Both the position numbers and the translations under genes were made by a program. A DNA stretch of 64,000 nucleotides from Pseudomonas sp. S31. GTDB taxonomy: Bacteria > Pseudomonadota > Gammaproteobacteria > Pseudomonadales > Pseudomonadaceae. The stretch spans positions 1-64,000 of the forward strand of contig NZ_JACVVE010000014.1 of NCBI RefSeq assembly GCF_016648105.1, written 5' to 3'. Within the stretch, counting starts at the first letter, position 1. Each line of letters begins with the position of its first letter. Below are positions 1-10,404 of the stretch, piece by piece. The notes beneath the pieces are model-generated. The model saw nothing but the letters and a program-made list of their open reading frames with translations, had not been told where the DNA came from and searched no databases.

Positions 1-50
1 GAAACAAGCGTAGGAGCGAGCGCAGCTCGCGATGCGCCGCGCGGGCGGCG
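1..50. repeat. REP-like GC-rich palindromic fragment
   Basis: The stretch opens with a taggagcgagcgcagctcgc-type sequence and then GC-rich self-complementary steps. It resembles the extragenic palindromes scattered through pseudomonad genomes, but it belongs to a different subtype from the taggagcgggtttacccgcg elements further right. It is cut by the window edge, so its full symmetry cannot be judged. Confidence 0.35.
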
Positions 51-267
51 CTCGATTTCATAGGCGCCCCATCACTACCAGTAAACCTTCCCCCGATAAT
101 CAGTGAAGATCCTTCATTCATCCTTGCTCCACGGCCGCGAATTGACCTGAAAGTCAGCTTATTGAACGAATAGCCGGCGATCTTGCCGGGATCGTGCCTG
201 CCACTACCGCAATCGCGCGCCACCCCGTAGAATGCGCTCCCTTTTTTCTTGCCGGACAGCTTCTTCG

Positions 268-1647
268 ATGAGCACACACGAACACAGCCCAGGCGCGGCG
301 GCGCCTGCCAATGAACTGGTGCTTGGCCTCGAGGACAAACCGCGACTGCTGATCGGCCTGCTGGCGGCGCTGCAACACCTGCTGGCGATCATCGTGCCGA
401 TCGTCACCCCGGGGCTGCTGATCTGCCAGGCGCTGGGGGTTTCCGCACGCGATACCAACCTGATCGTGTCCATGTCGTTGGTGATTTCCGGTATCGCCAC
501 CTTCATCCAGTGCAAGCGCTTCGGGCCGTTCGGCGCCGGGCTGCTGATCGTGCAGGGCACCAGCTTCAACTTCGTCGGCCCGCTGATCGCCGGTGGTGCG
601 CTGATGGTCAAGCAAGGCACGCCGGTGGAAGGCGTGATGGCCGCGATCTTCGGGGTGGTGATTGCTGGCTCGTTCGTCGAGATGGGCGTGTCGCGCATCC
701 TGCCGTTCGTCAAACGCCTGATCACTCCACTGGTGACCGGCATCGTGGTACTCATGATCGGCCTGACCTTGATCAAGGTCGGCCTGATCAGCATGGGTGG
801 CGGCTTCGGTGCCATGGCCAATGGCACCTTCGCCAATGGCGAGAACCTGCTGCTGTCGGGCGTGGTGCTGGCGATCATCGTCATCCTCAACCGGATTCCG
901 GTGGTGTGGATGCGCAGTTGCGCCATCGTCATCGCCCTGGCCGTGGGTTACGCGCTGGCGGGCTACCTGGGGCGCCTGGACTTCACCGGCATGCACGAGG
1001 CGGCGCTGTTCCAGGTGCCGACGCCGCTGCACTTCGGCCTGGGCTTCTCCTGGGCGTTGTTCATTCCGATGCTGGTCATCTACCTGGTGACCTCGCTGGA
1101 AGCCATTGGTGACGTGACCGCCACCAGCAAGGTGTCGCGCCAGCCGGTCGAGGGGCCGGTGTGGATGCAGCGGATCAAGGGCGGCGTGCTGGTCAACGGC
1201 GCCAACTCGCTGCTGGCCGGGCTGTTCAATACCTTCCCTAGCTCGATCTTCGCCCAGAACAATGGGGTGATCCAGCTGACCGGTATCGCCAGCCGCCATA
1301 TCGGCGTATGGATTGCGCTGATGCTGGTGCTGCTGGGCCTGTTCCCGAGCGTTGCCGGGGTGATCCAGGCCGTGCCGGAGCCGGTGCTGGGTGGTGCAGC
1401 GATGGTGATGTTCGGTGCGGTGGCGGCTTCGGGGATCAATATCCTGGCCAGTACCCGGCTGGACCGCCGTGCGCTGCTGATCATCGCGGTGTCGCTGGCT
1501 CTGGGGCTGGGTGTGGCCCAGGTGCCGGAGTTCCTGGCGCACATGCCGGCAGCGATTCGCAATGTGCTGGAATCGGGCGTGGCGACTGGGGGTATCTGTG
1601 CGCTGGTGCTGAACTGGTTCCTGCCGGAGAGCAAGGAAAACGCCTGA
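268..1647 (+). CDS. NCS2 family nucleobase permease (uracil/xanthine type)
   Basis: A 459-residue polytopic inner-membrane protein of the nucleobase:cation symporter-2 family, which imports uracil, xanthine or urate with protons. The family hallmarks are visible: Gln36-His37 in the first helix (ALQHLLAI), Glu278 in TSLEAIGD, and the QNNG motif at 330-333 after NTFPSS. The start at MSTHEH is preferred to an in-frame ATG 36 bases upstream, because that one overlaps a likely -10 box (tagaat) and would add a non-hydrophobic extension. A strong hairpin terminator follows directly, so the gene is probably monocistronic. The purine or pyrimidine specificity cannot be read from the sequence. Confidence 0.9.
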   Translation: MSTHEHSPGAAAPANELVLGLEDKPRLLIGLLAALQHLLAIIVPIVTPGLLICQALGVSARDTNLIVSMSLVISGIATFIQCKRFGPFGAGLLIVQGTSFNFVGPLIAGGALMVKQGTPVEGVMAAIFGVVIAGSFVEMGVSRILPFVKRLITPLVTGIVVLMIGLTLIKVGLISMGGGFGAMANGTFANGENLLLSGVVLAIIVILNRIPVVWMRSCAIVIALAVGYALAGYLGRLDFTGMHEAALFQVPTPLHFGLGFSWALFIPMLVIYLVTSLEAIGDVTATSKVSRQPVEGPVWMQRIKGGVLVNGANSLLAGLFNTFPSSIFAQNNGVIQLTGIASRHIGVWIALMLVLLGLFPSVAGVIQAVPEPVLGGAAMVMFGAVAASGINILASTRLDRRALLIIAVSLALGLGVAQVPEFLAHMPAAIRNVLESGVATGGICALVLNWFLPESKENA

Positions 1648-1669
1648 TCCGCGCTTGCCTTGCCGACCA

Positions 1670-1698
1670 AGCCCGCGCCCACTTGCGCGGGCTTTTTG
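1670..1698 (+). terminator. Rho-independent terminator after the NCS2 permease
   Basis: An eight-base GC stem (gcccgcgc / gcgcgggc) around a short loop is followed at once by five T residues. It separates the permease from the tus operon. Confidence 0.85.
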
Positions 1699-1734
1699 CT
1701 TTATCATGGCGGCATTCCTTTGCACGAGTTGCCC

Positions 1735-2127
1735 ATGAAATTCGCTATCGCGGTTTTTTCCCCGGCCCATGCGCCCTCCTCGCGTCGCGCCCTGCGCTTT
1801 GCCGAGGCGGTGCTGGCGGGCGGGCATGAGATTGCCCGGCTGTTCTTCTACCAAGACGGCGTGCACAGCGCCTCGGCCAACGTGGTCACGCCCCAGGATG
1901 AACAGGACATCGCTGCCCAGTGGCGCGCCTTCATCGAGATCAACAAGCTCGACGCGGTGGTCTGTATCGCAGCTGCCCTGCGCCGCGGCGTACTCGACGA
2001 AGCCGAAGCCAATCGCTACCAGCGCCCGGCGGTGAACCTGCCCAAGCCTTGGGAGCTGTCTGGCCTGGGCCAGCTGCACGAGGCCGCGCAAACCGCGGAC
2101 CGCCTGGTCTGCTTCGGAGGCGACTGA
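1735..2127 (+). CDS. tusD: Sulfurtransferase TusD
   Basis: A 130-residue DsrE/F-like protein, the sulfur-accepting subunit of the TusBCD complex. The complex takes persulfide sulfur from TusA and passes it to TusE for 2-thiolation of tRNA wobble uridine. The expected acceptor Cys77 lies in the AVVCIAAALRRG context seen in E. coli TusD (Cys78). The MKFAIAV start gives the family length; an upstream in-frame start would run through the terminator. The gene begins a tightly packed tusD-tusC-tusB-tusE-trpD2-like operon with one-base gaps or overlaps. Confidence 0.92.
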   Translation: MKFAIAVFSPAHAPSSRRALRFAEAVLAGGHEIARLFFYQDGVHSASANVVTPQDEQDIAAQWRAFIEINKLDAVVCIAAALRRGVLDEAEANRYQRPAVNLPKPWELSGLGQLHEAAQTADRLVCFGGD

Positions 2128-2128
2128 A

Positions 2129-2488
2129 ATGGCCAAATCCCTGTTGATCATCAGCCGCCAGGCGCCGTGGAACGGCCCATCCGCCCGTGAGGCACTGGAT
2201 ATCGCCCTGGCTGGCGGCGCCTTCGACCTGCCCCTGGGCATGCTGTTCCTCGATGATGGCGTGCTCCAGTTGGCGCCCGGCCAACAGCCAGCCGCCGTGG
2301 AGCAGAAGAACCTCGCTGCCAACCTGCAGGCCCTGCCGATGTTCGGCGTCGACGAATTGTTCGCCTGCCAGTACAGCCTGGCCCGCCGCGGCCTGGCCGC
2401 AGACAACCTGGAGCTGCCGGTGCAAGTGCTGGACGACGCCGCGCTGAAGGCCCTGATTGCCCGTTTCGACCAAGTGGTGACGCTCTGA
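2129..2488 (+). CDS. tusC: Sulfurtransferase subunit TusC
   Basis: A 119-residue DsrE/F-like subunit of the TusBCD heterohexamer in the cytoplasmic sulfur relay for tRNA 2-thiouridine. It begins MAKSLLIISRQAPW, the usual TusC N-terminus. It starts one base after tusD stops, and its stop overlaps the tusB start (tgatgg), which implies translational coupling. Length matches the family. Confidence 0.9.
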   Translation: MAKSLLIISRQAPWNGPSAREALDIALAGGAFDLPLGMLFLDDGVLQLAPGQQPAAVEQKNLAANLQALPMFGVDELFACQYSLARRGLAADNLELPVQVLDDAALKALIARFDQVVTL

Positions 2489-2784
2489 TGGCAACCCTGC
2501 ACCTGTTATCCCACTCCCCTTTCAGTGATGAGCGGCTGGGCAGCTGCCTGCGCCTGCTGGGTGCCGACGATGGCCTGCTGTTGAGCGGCGATGCCGTCTA
2601 CGCCCTGCGCGCCGGCACCGATACCCTGCGCCAACTGCAGGCCGCCGGGCTCGAACAGCGCCTGTTCGCCCTGGAGGAAGACCTGCACGCCCGCGCCATC
2701 AGCAGCGACCTGGCCAAGGCCGTGGACTATCCGGCTTTCGTCACACTGTCGCTGCACTACGACAAGGTCAACAGCTGGCTATGA
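2488..2784 (+). CDS. tusB: Sulfurtransferase complex subunit TusB
   Basis: A 98-residue DsrH-like protein, the smallest TusBCD subunit, starting MATLHLLSHSPF. TusB completes the heterohexamer but is not the main sulfur acceptor. The gene overlaps tusC and is overlapped by tusE (atga), so all are likely made from one message in fixed proportion. Confidence 0.9.
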   Translation: MATLHLLSHSPFSDERLGSCLRLLGADDGLLLSGDAVYALRAGTDTLRQLQAAGLEQRLFALEEDLHARAISSDLAKAVDYPAFVTLSLHYDKVNSWL

Positions 2785-3116
2785 GCACCCTGACTGTCGG
2801 CGACAACGCCATCGCTTTGGACAAGGACGGTTTCCTGGTCGACCTGCAAGACTGGTCACCCGCCGTGGCCGAGGCGCTCGCTGCCCGCGAGGCCATCGCC
2901 CTGACCCCCGACCACTGGGAAGTCCTCGAACTGCTGCGCCAGTTCTATGCCGAGTACCAGCTGTCGCCGGCCACCCGGCCTCTCATCAAGTACACCGCGC
3001 TCAAGCTGGGCGTGGAAAAGGGCAATAGCCCGCACCTGAACCGCCTGTTCAACGGCACCCCCGCCAAACTCGCCGCCAAGCTGGCGGGCCTGCCCAAGCC
3101 GACCAACTGCATATGA
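2781..3116 (+). CDS. tusE: Sulfur carrier TusE (DsrC family)
   Basis: A 111-residue DsrC/TusE protein. It accepts persulfide sulfur from TusD and presents it to MnmA, which is encoded about 20 kb to the right. The carrier cysteine is the penultimate residue (Cys110 in the tail PTNCI), as expected for the flexible C-terminal arm. The gene overlaps tusB by four bases at the start and the next gene by four bases at the end. Confidence 0.92.
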   Translation: MSTLTVGDNAIALDKDGFLVDLQDWSPAVAEALAAREAIALTPDHWEVLELLRQFYAEYQLSPATRPLIKYTALKLGVEKGNSPHLNRLFNGTPAKLAAKLAGLPKPTNCI

Positions 3117-4117
3117 CCGAACCGCTTCCGCTGACCCTGCAAACCCCGGCCGAACACCCATTCGCCGAATTCGTGCGCATCCTTGGCAAAGGCAAGCGCG
3201 GTGCCCGTGGCCTGACTCGCGAGGAAGCCCGGGCAGCCATGACCCTGCTGCTCGAGGGCAAGGTCGAGGACACCCAGCTGGGCGCCTTCCTCATGCTGCT
3301 GCGGCACAAGGAGGAAAGCGCCGAAGAGCTGGCAGGCTTCACCGAGGCCCTGCGCAAGTACCTCGACGCGCCGAGCATCGCCGTGGACATCGACTGGCCG
3401 ACCTATGCCGGCAAGCGCCGGCACCTGCCGTGGTACCTGCTGGCGGCCAAGTGCCTGGCCGCCAATGGCGTGCGTATCCTGCTGCACGGCGCCGGCGCGC
3501 ACACCGCCGGCCGGCTGTACACCGAGCAAGTGCTCGGGTTGCTGCAGATCCCGCTGTGCCGCAACTGGCAGCAAGTCGGCGAGGCCCTGGAGCAACAGCA
3601 GCTGGCGTTCTTCCCGCTGCAGGACTGGGCACCGCAGCTGCAGCGCATGATCGACCTGCGCAACACCCTCGGCCTGCGCTCGCCGATCCATTCCCTGGCC
3701 CGGGTGCTCAACCCGCTGGGCGCACGCTGCGGCCTGCAAAGCATCTTCCACCCCGGCTACCAGGCCGTGCATCGCGAAGCCAGCCAGCTGCTCGGCGACC
3801 ATGCCATCGTGATCAAGGGCGATGGCGGCGAAATCGAGGTCAACCCCGATACCATCAGCCACCTCTATGGCACCACCGCTGGTCAGGCCTGGGACGAAGA
3901 ATGGCCGGCAATGAGCGAACGGCGCCATGTGAAACCGGCGAGCCTCGAACCTGAGCGACTGCTGGCAGTGTGGCGCGGCGAGGCCGAGGACAGCTATGGC
4001 GAGATGGCCGTGATCGCGACCATGGCCCTTGCCTTGCGTGGCCTGGGCAATACGCAGGAGCAGGCATTCGAGCAGGCGCGCGGCTACTGGAGCCAACGCA
4101 ACCGATCGAACAAGTAG
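3113..4117 (+). CDS. TrpD2/YbiB-like glycosyltransferase-fold nucleic-acid-binding protein
   Basis: A 334-residue homologue of anthranilate phosphoribosyltransferase fold proteins (an N-terminal helical Glycos_trans_3N-like part at about 20-90, then the catalytic fold). The YbiB/TrpD2 branch of this family is reported to bind nucleic acid rather than anthranilate. Its start overlaps the tusE stop by four bases, so it is the last gene of the tus operon. That link to tRNA thiolation is suggestive but unproven. No trp genes are near, which argues against a role in tryptophan synthesis. Confidence 0.75.
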   Translation: MTEPLPLTLQTPAEHPFAEFVRILGKGKRGARGLTREEARAAMTLLLEGKVEDTQLGAFLMLLRHKEESAEELAGFTEALRKYLDAPSIAVDIDWPTYAGKRRHLPWYLLAAKCLAANGVRILLHGAGAHTAGRLYTEQVLGLLQIPLCRNWQQVGEALEQQQLAFFPLQDWAPQLQRMIDLRNTLGLRSPIHSLARVLNPLGARCGLQSIFHPGYQAVHREASQLLGDHAIVIKGDGGEIEVNPDTISHLYGTTAGQAWDEEWPAMSERRHVKPASLEPERLLAVWRGEAEDSYGEMAVIATMALALRGLGNTQEQAFEQARGYWSQRNRSNK

Positions 4118-4211
4118 ATAATTCTGGCGCGGTATTTGCGCTATTTATTCGAACGTTTTTCTCTAGACTGGGCTCCAACGACAAACAACTTATGTTTCCG
4201 AGGAGCTCAGC

Positions 4212-5171
4212 ATGGGCCTTTTGATCGATGGCCGCTGGCACGACCAGTGGTATGAAAACGGCAAGGACGGCACGTTCAAGCGTGAGAATGCCCAGCGCCG
4301 CAACCCACTGCCTGCTGCCGAGGCCGGCCGTTATCACCTGTATGTGTCGCTGGCCTGCCCATGGGCCCACCGCACCCTGATCCTGCGCGCCCTCAAGGGC
4401 CTGGATTCATTGATCGACGTGTCCGTGGTCAGCTGGTTGATGCAGGACCATGGCTGGACCTTCGATACTCAGCAAGGCTCCAGCGGCGATCACCTGGACG
4501 CCCTGCAGTACCTGCACCAGCGCTACACTCAGGACGACCCGCACTACACCGGGCGCGTCACCGTACCGGTGCTGTGGGACAAGAAAGAGAAACGCATCGT
4601 CAACAACGAGTCGTCGGAGATCATCCGCATCTTCAACAGCGCCTTCGACGAGCTGACCGGCAACCGCCTGGACCTGTACCCCAAACCCTTGCGCCCGACC
4701 ATCGAAGCGCTCAACGAGCGGATCTACCCGGCGGTGAACAACGGCGTGTACCGCGCAGGCTTCGCCACCACGCAGGATGCCTACGAGGCGGCGTTCGACG
4801 ATGTGTTCAACGAGCTGGACTACCTGGAAGACCTGCTGGGCCGCAACCGCTACCTGGCCGGCGAGTACCTGACCGAGGCCGATGTGCGGCTGTTCACCAC
4901 GCTGGTGCGCTTCGATGCGGTGTATCACGGCCACTTCAAGTGCAACCTGCGACGCTTGAGCGATTACCCGAACCTGTCCAACTGGCTGCGTGAGCTGTAC
5001 CAGTGGCCAGGGGTGGCGCAGACGGTGAACATGGAGCACATCCAGAAGCACTACTACATGAGCCACAAGACCATCAACCCGAATGGGATCGTGCCCAAGG
5101 GGCCGCTGCAGGATTTCAATCTGCCGCATGACCGGGAGCGGTTGGCGGGGAAAGGGATCTGGCGGGGTTGA
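4212..5171 (+). CDS. Glutathionyl-hydroquinone reductase (Xi-class GST, YqjG/PcpF type)
   Basis: A 319-residue cytoplasmic enzyme that reduces glutathionyl-hydroquinones, using GSH to release the quinol. The catalytic Cys49 sits in the Xi-class signature SLACPWAHR, and the C-terminal all-alpha domain has the NGVYRAGFATTQDAYE segment typical of these reductases. An aggagctcagc stretch ahead of the ATG supplies the ribosome site. The gene stands alone and converges on cysG across a REP element. Length is normal for the family. Confidence 0.9.
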   Translation: MGLLIDGRWHDQWYENGKDGTFKRENAQRRNPLPAAEAGRYHLYVSLACPWAHRTLILRALKGLDSLIDVSVVSWLMQDHGWTFDTQQGSSGDHLDALQYLHQRYTQDDPHYTGRVTVPVLWDKKEKRIVNNESSEIIRIFNSAFDELTGNRLDLYPKPLRPTIEALNERIYPAVNNGVYRAGFATTQDAYEAAFDDVFNELDYLEDLLGRNRYLAGEYLTEADVRLFTTLVRFDAVYHGHFKCNLRRLSDYPNLSNWLRELYQWPGVAQTVNMEHIQKHYYMSHKTINPNGIVPKGPLQDFNLPHDRERLAGKGIWRG

Positions 5172-5307
5172 GATGGCTGGGGCTGCGTTGCAGCCCATTC
5201 GCGGGGTAAGCCCGCTCCCACACAGGAAGCTCACCGGTCTCGAGGACCGTCCAGCCTGTGGGAGCGGGCTAGCCCCGCGAATGGGCCGCAAAGCGGCCCC
5301 AGCCATT
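5172..5307. repeat. Large REP/BIME-type inverted repeat between convergent genes
   Basis: The whole gap between the GST stop and the cysG stop is one long imperfect inverted repeat. The left arm runs atggctggggc...cattcgcgggg...cccgctcccac and the right arm is its reverse complement, gtgggagcggg...ccccgcgaatg...gccccagccat. Such elements are dispersed REP sequences in P. putida. Between convergent genes one could also act as a two-way transcript end. Confidence 0.8.
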
Positions 5308-6699
5308 TCAGCTGTTCTGCGCCCCTTCGAACCAGGCCAGCTTGTCGCGCAACTGCACCACTTCCCCGACGATCACCAGGGTTGGCGCATGTACTTCGTG
5401 CCGGGCGACCAGATCTGGCAAGTCTGCCAGCGTACCGGTGAACACCCGCTGGTTGCGCGTGGTGCCCTGCTGCACCAGCGCCGCCGGCGTGCTTGCGGCG
5501 CGCCCATGGCGGATCAGCTCGGCGCAGATGGTCGGCAAGCCCACCAGCCCCATGTAGAACACCAAGGTCTGCGCCGGTGCCACCAGATCGTCCCAAGGCA
5601 GGTTGCTGGTGCCGTCCTTCAGGTGCCCGGTGACGAAACGCACCGACTGGGCATAGTCGCGGTGGGTCAGCGGAATCCCGCCGTAGGCGGAGCAACCGCT
5701 GGCCGCAGTAATCCCTGGCACCACCTGGAACGGAATACCCTGCTCGGCCAGCTCCTCGATCTCTTCGCCACCCCGGCCGAAGATGAACGGATCGCCGCCC
5801 TTCAGGCGCAGCACGCGCTTGCCCTGCTGGGCCAGGTCGACCAACAGACGGTTGATCTGCTCTTGCGGCACGGCATGGTCGGCGCGGCGCTTGCCCACAT
5901 AGATGCGCTCGGCATCACGCCGGCACATCTCGATGATTGCAGGCGCAACCAGGCGGTCGTACAGCACCACGTCGGCTTGCTGCATCAGGCGCAGGGCGCG
6001 GAAGGTCAGCAGGTCCGGATCACCCGGCCCGGCACCCACCAGGTAGACCTCACCGCCTTGCTGAACCGGTGCGCCATCGACCATCGCCTGCAGCAGGCGC
6101 TCGGCTTCAGCACCCTGCCCGGCCAACTGGCGTTCGGCAACCGGCCCCTGGAACACGGCTTCCCAGAAGCCTCGGCGCTGGTTGACGTCCGGGTACAGGC
6201 TTTTGACCTGGCGCCGGAAGCGCGCAGCCAGCCCGGCCAGTTCGCCATAGGCCGAAGGGATCCAGGCCTCGAGCTTGGCCCGGATCAGGCGCGCCAGCAC
6301 CGGTGCATCACCGCCGCTGGACACCGCGATCACCAGGGGTGAGCGGTCGACGATCGCCGGAAAGATCACCGTGCACAGGGCCGGCGCATCCACCACGTTG
6401 ACCGGCAGGCTGCGCGCCTGGGCGTCCGCCGAGACCTGGGCGTTGAGCGCGGAGTCGTCGGTGGCCGCGATGACCAGGCGGCAACCCTCCAGGTCGCCGG
6501 CCCGGTAGCCGCGCACCAGCACTTCACCGCCGCCCTCGCGAGCCAGCCTGGCCAGCTGGCCATCCACATCGGGCGCCACCACACGCAGCGCCGCGCCGGC
6601 ATCAGCCAGCAGGCGCGCCTTGCGCAGAGCGATCTCACCGCCGCCGACGACCAGCACGCGGCCGCCCTGCAGCTTGTGAAACAGTGGCAGGTATTCCAT
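5308..6699 (-). CDS. cysG: Siroheme synthase CysG (trifunctional)
   Basis: A 463-residue fusion that turns uroporphyrinogen III into siroheme, the cofactor of sulfite and nitrite reductases. The N-terminal dehydrogenase/ferrochelatase half shows the NAD-binding [15 protein letters not shown] near residue 20 and the AVSSGGDAP segment that carries the phosphorylatable serine in Salmonella CysG. The C-terminal methyltransferase half begins near residue 215 with [15 protein letters not shown] and contains [13 protein letters not shown]. It begins one base after serS ends on the same strand, so the two are probably co-transcribed. Confidence 0.95.
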   Translation of the reverse strand: MEYLPLFHKLQGGRVLVVGGGEIALRKARLLADAGAALRVVAPDVDGQLARLAREGGGEVLVRGYRAGDLEGCRLVIAATDDSALNAQVSADAQARSLPVNVVDAPALCTVIFPAIVDRSPLVIAVSSGGDAPVLARLIRAKLEAWIPSAYGELAGLAARFRRQVKSLYPDVNQRRGFWEAVFQGPVAERQLAGQGAEAERLLQAMVDGAPVQQGGEVYLVGAGPGDPDLLTFRALRLMQQADVVLYDRLVAPAIIEMCRRDAERIYVGKRRADHAVPQEQINRLLVDLAQQGKRVLRLKGGDPFIFGRGGEEIEELAEQGIPFQVVPGITAASGCSAYGGIPLTHRDYAQSVRFVTGHLKDGTSNLPWDDLVAPAQTLVFYMGLVGLPTICAELIRHGRAASTPAALVQQGTTRNQRVFTGTLADLPDLVARHEVHAPTLVIVGEVVQLRDKLAWFEGAQNS

Positions 6700-7992
<1,293 letters not shown>

Positions 7993-8010
7993 TTATAGGT
8001 AGGTGTTGGT

Positions 8011-8385
8011 TCAGAAACGGGTCAGGGACAGGCCAGCCCAGGTGGCCAGGAGCCCGCCCACCACGCTGATAGTGGTATAGCCCAAGGCCAGTGGCACTTG
8101 CCCGCTTTCCATCAGGCGCACGGTGTCGAGCGAAAAGGACGAAAAGGTGGTCAGACCGCCGAAAAAACCGACGATCAGGCCGGCGCGCAGCTCCACCGGC
8201 ACGAACGGCTTGTGTAGGAACAGCCCGTAGAGCAGGCCAATGAGCAGGCAGCCCACCAGGTTGACCGCCAGCGTACCGGTATAATAGTGCTGCGGCCAGC
8301 GCGCCACGACCCAGTTGGAGGTGGCGAAGCGCAACAGGGTACCGGCGGTGCCACCGGCACTGACGGCCAGGATGAGTGCGATCAC
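8011..8385 (-). CDS. crcB: Fluoride channel CrcB (Fluc)
   Basis: A 124-residue protein with four hydrophobic segments that forms dual-topology dimers exporting fluoride. The family signature [13 protein letters not shown] is present near residues 74-86, along with the N-terminal [10 protein letters not shown] and the NLVGC segment. Its start overlaps the rarA stop by four bases, so it is likely translated from the rarA message. I see no fluoride riboswitch upstream, as expected for an internal operon gene. Confidence 0.93.
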   Translation of the reverse strand: MIALILAVSAGGTAGTLLRFATSNWVVARWPQHYYTGTLAVNLVGCLLIGLLYGLFLHKPFVPVELRAGLIVGFFGGLTTFSSFSLDTVRLMESGQVPLALGYTTISVVGGLLATWAGLSLTRF

Positions 8386-9710
8386 GGTTTTCTCCGTTGC
8401 CGTGGGCTGTTGCGGTCGAGGTCCGCCAGGTGGCGCAGCTTCTCGCCGATCTTCAGCTCCAGACCCCGCGGCACCGGTTGGTAGTACTGGCGGGGCTCGA
8501 GTTGATCGGGGAAGTAGTCCTCGCCCGCCGCGTAGGCGTCGGGCTCGTCGTGGGCGTAGCGGTATTCGTCGCCATAGCCCAACTGCTTCATCAGCTTGGT
8601 CGGGGCGTTGCGCAGATGCAGCGGCACTTCCAGCGAGCCGTGCTCGGCGGCCTCGCGCAGGGCGGTCTTGAAGCCCGTGTACACGGCATTGCTCTTGGGT
8701 GCGCAGGCGATGTAGGTGATGGCCTGAGCCACCGCCAGCTCACCCTCCGGGCTGCCCAGGCGCTCCTGCACGTCCCAGGCCGCCAGGCACAGGCTCAACG
8801 CCCGGGGGTCGGCGTTGCCGATGTCCTCGCTGGCCATGCGCACCACGCGCCGGGCGATGTAGAGCGGGTCGCAACCGCCGTCGAGCATGCGTGCGAACCA
8901 GTACAGCGCGGCATCGGGATTGGAGCCACGCACCGATTTGTGCAGCGCCGATATCTGGTCGTAGAAGGCTTCGCCGCCCTTGTCGAAACGACGGCGGCTG
9001 TCGCCCAGCAGGCTCTGCAGCATCTCGACGTCGATCTCGCTGCCGTCCTCGGCCAGGTCCGAGGCGTTTTCCAGGAAGTTGAGCATACGCCGGCCATCGC
9101 CATCGGCGGCGGCCATCAACATCTTGAAGGCATCGTCGCCAACCCGCAGGTTGCGCTTGCCCAGGCCGCGCTCTTCGCTCAGCGCGCGGTTGACCAGCTT
9201 GCGCAGCGCCGCTTCGTCCAGGCTCTTGAGCACGTATACCCGGGCCCGCGACAGCAGCGCGTTGTTCAGCTCGAACGACGGGTTTTCGGTAGTGGCGCCG
9301 ATGAACAGCAGCGTGCCGTCTTCCACATAGGGCAGGAAGGCATCCTGCTGCGACTTGTTGAAACGGTGCACCTCGTCGACGAACAGGATGGTGCGCCGGC
9401 CGTACTGCCCGGCCTGCTGCTTGGCCACCTCGACCGCCTGGCGAATCTCCTTGACCCCGGCCAGTACCGCCGAAACGGTTTCGAAGTGAGCGTCGCAGAA
9501 CTGCGCCAGCAGCCGCGCCAGGGTGGTCTTGCCCACGCCTGGCGGGCCCCAGAAGATCATCGAGTGCAGCGCACCCTGCTCCAGCGCCTCGCGCAGCGGC
9601 TTGCCGCGTGCCAGCAGGTGCTCCTGGCCGACGTACTCATCCAGGTTGGACGGACGCAGGCGGGCAGCCAGGGGCTGGGCAACGGGTTCGCTTCGAAACA
9701 GGTCCATCAC
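8382..9710 (-). CDS. rarA: Replication-associated recombination ATPase RarA (MgsA)
   Basis: A 442-residue AAA+ protein of the RarA/MgsA/WRNIP1 family that acts at stalled replication forks. It has Walker A GPPGVGKT at about 55-62, Walker B in [16 protein letters not shown], and the C-terminal tetramerisation region containing [10 protein letters not shown]. Two ATGs are adjacent at the start (MMD), so the true start may be one codon later. It lies directly downstream of lolA, as in other pseudomonads, and overlaps crcB. Confidence 0.93.
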   Translation of the reverse strand: MMDLFRSEPVAQPLAARLRPSNLDEYVGQEHLLARGKPLREALEQGALHSMIFWGPPGVGKTTLARLLAQFCDAHFETVSAVLAGVKEIRQAVEVAKQQAGQYGRRTILFVDEVHRFNKSQQDAFLPYVEDGTLLFIGATTENPSFELNNALLSRARVYVLKSLDEAALRKLVNRALSEERGLGKRNLRVGDDAFKMLMAAADGDGRRMLNFLENASDLAEDGSEIDVEMLQSLLGDSRRRFDKGGEAFYDQISALHKSVRGSNPDAALYWFARMLDGGCDPLYIARRVVRMASEDIGNADPRALSLCLAAWDVQERLGSPEGELAVAQAITYIACAPKSNAVYTGFKTALREAAEHGSLEVPLHLRNAPTKLMKQLGYGDEYRYAHDEPDAYAAGEDYFPDQLEPRQYYQPVPRGLELKIGEKLRHLADLDRNSPRQRRKP

Positions 9711-9719
9711 GGCCTCGGG

Positions 9720-10343
9720 TTACTCCTGGATGATGTCCGCGCCTTTCGGGACATCGAACTTGAACGTGCTGTCAGGCACTGCGGTGTTGGCCTTGACCCC
9801 GTTGAACAGGATATTGGTGCGCTGGCCAACGCTGTCGACCAGTTGCATGTCGTTGATCAGGCCCTTGCGGAACGATACGCGCAGCGAGTCGAACAGGGTG
9901 TCCTTGGTTTTCGGCTTGAGGGTGAAGTCCATGACATCGCCCTGTTCCTTGGAGGTGATGTCGAAGCTCTGGCTGATCTTCGACACGTCACCGGACAGCA
10001 GCAGCGCCGGGGTCTGGTTCAGGCGCACGTCGAGCTTCTTGATGGTCGCCTGCTCGAGGTCCGGGTCCCACAGGGTGACGTTCTTGCCGTCGGACACCAC
10101 CACCTGCTCCTGCGGCGCATCGGTGTGCCAATAGAACAGGCCCGGGCGCTTGACGGTCATCTTGCCAGAGGTTTCCTGCAGGCTGGTACCGCCGGCGTCG
10201 AGGGTCAGCTGGGAGAAGTTGGCCTGGATGGTCTGCGACTTTTCCAGCAACTGGGTCAGGCGCTGTACGTCTTGCTCACCGGCATAAGCAGTAACCGAGC
10301 CCAGGGTCAGGGCAGAAACCAACAGCATGCGAATCGCGCGCAT
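9720..10343 (-). CDS. lolA: Outer-membrane lipoprotein carrier LolA
   Basis: A 207-residue periplasmic chaperone that moves lipoproteins from the LolCDE complex to LolB. The N-terminus [22 protein letters not shown] is a cleavable signal peptide with an AYA-type cleavage site. I chose this ATG because a GAGGA ribosome site lies five bases upstream. In-frame starts further up would put a charged, GC-rich segment ahead of the signal. The mature body ([17 protein letters not shown]...) matches LolA length. It follows ftsK by about 60 bases. Confidence 0.93.
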   Translation of the reverse strand: MRAIRMLLVSALTLGSVTAYAGEQDVQRLTQLLEKSQTIQANFSQLTLDAGGTSLQETSGKMTVKRPGLFYWHTDAPQEQVVVSDGKNVTLWDPDLEQATIKKLDVRLNQTPALLLSGDVSKISQSFDITSKEQGDVMDFTLKPKTKDTLFDSLRVSFRKGLINDMQLVDSVGQRTNILFNGVKANTAVPDSTFKFDVPKGADIIQE

Positions 10344-10404
10344 GGGAATCCTCATCGAGCATTGAATAGGCCGGGCGCCACCGTTGGCGCCCGGCAAGTG
10401 TCCA

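Noticed and set aside
154..2502. A 782-codon open frame on the minus strand across the permease and tus genes
   Set aside because: It runs antisense to several clearly conserved genes, has Arg/Gln/His-rich low-information sequence and arises from GC-rich third-codon bias. The same applies to the large antisense frames over idh, ftsK and topB.
8011..8385. A fluoride riboswitch ahead of crcB
   Set aside because: The upstream sequence is the coding end of rarA, overlapping by four bases; no separate leader exists.
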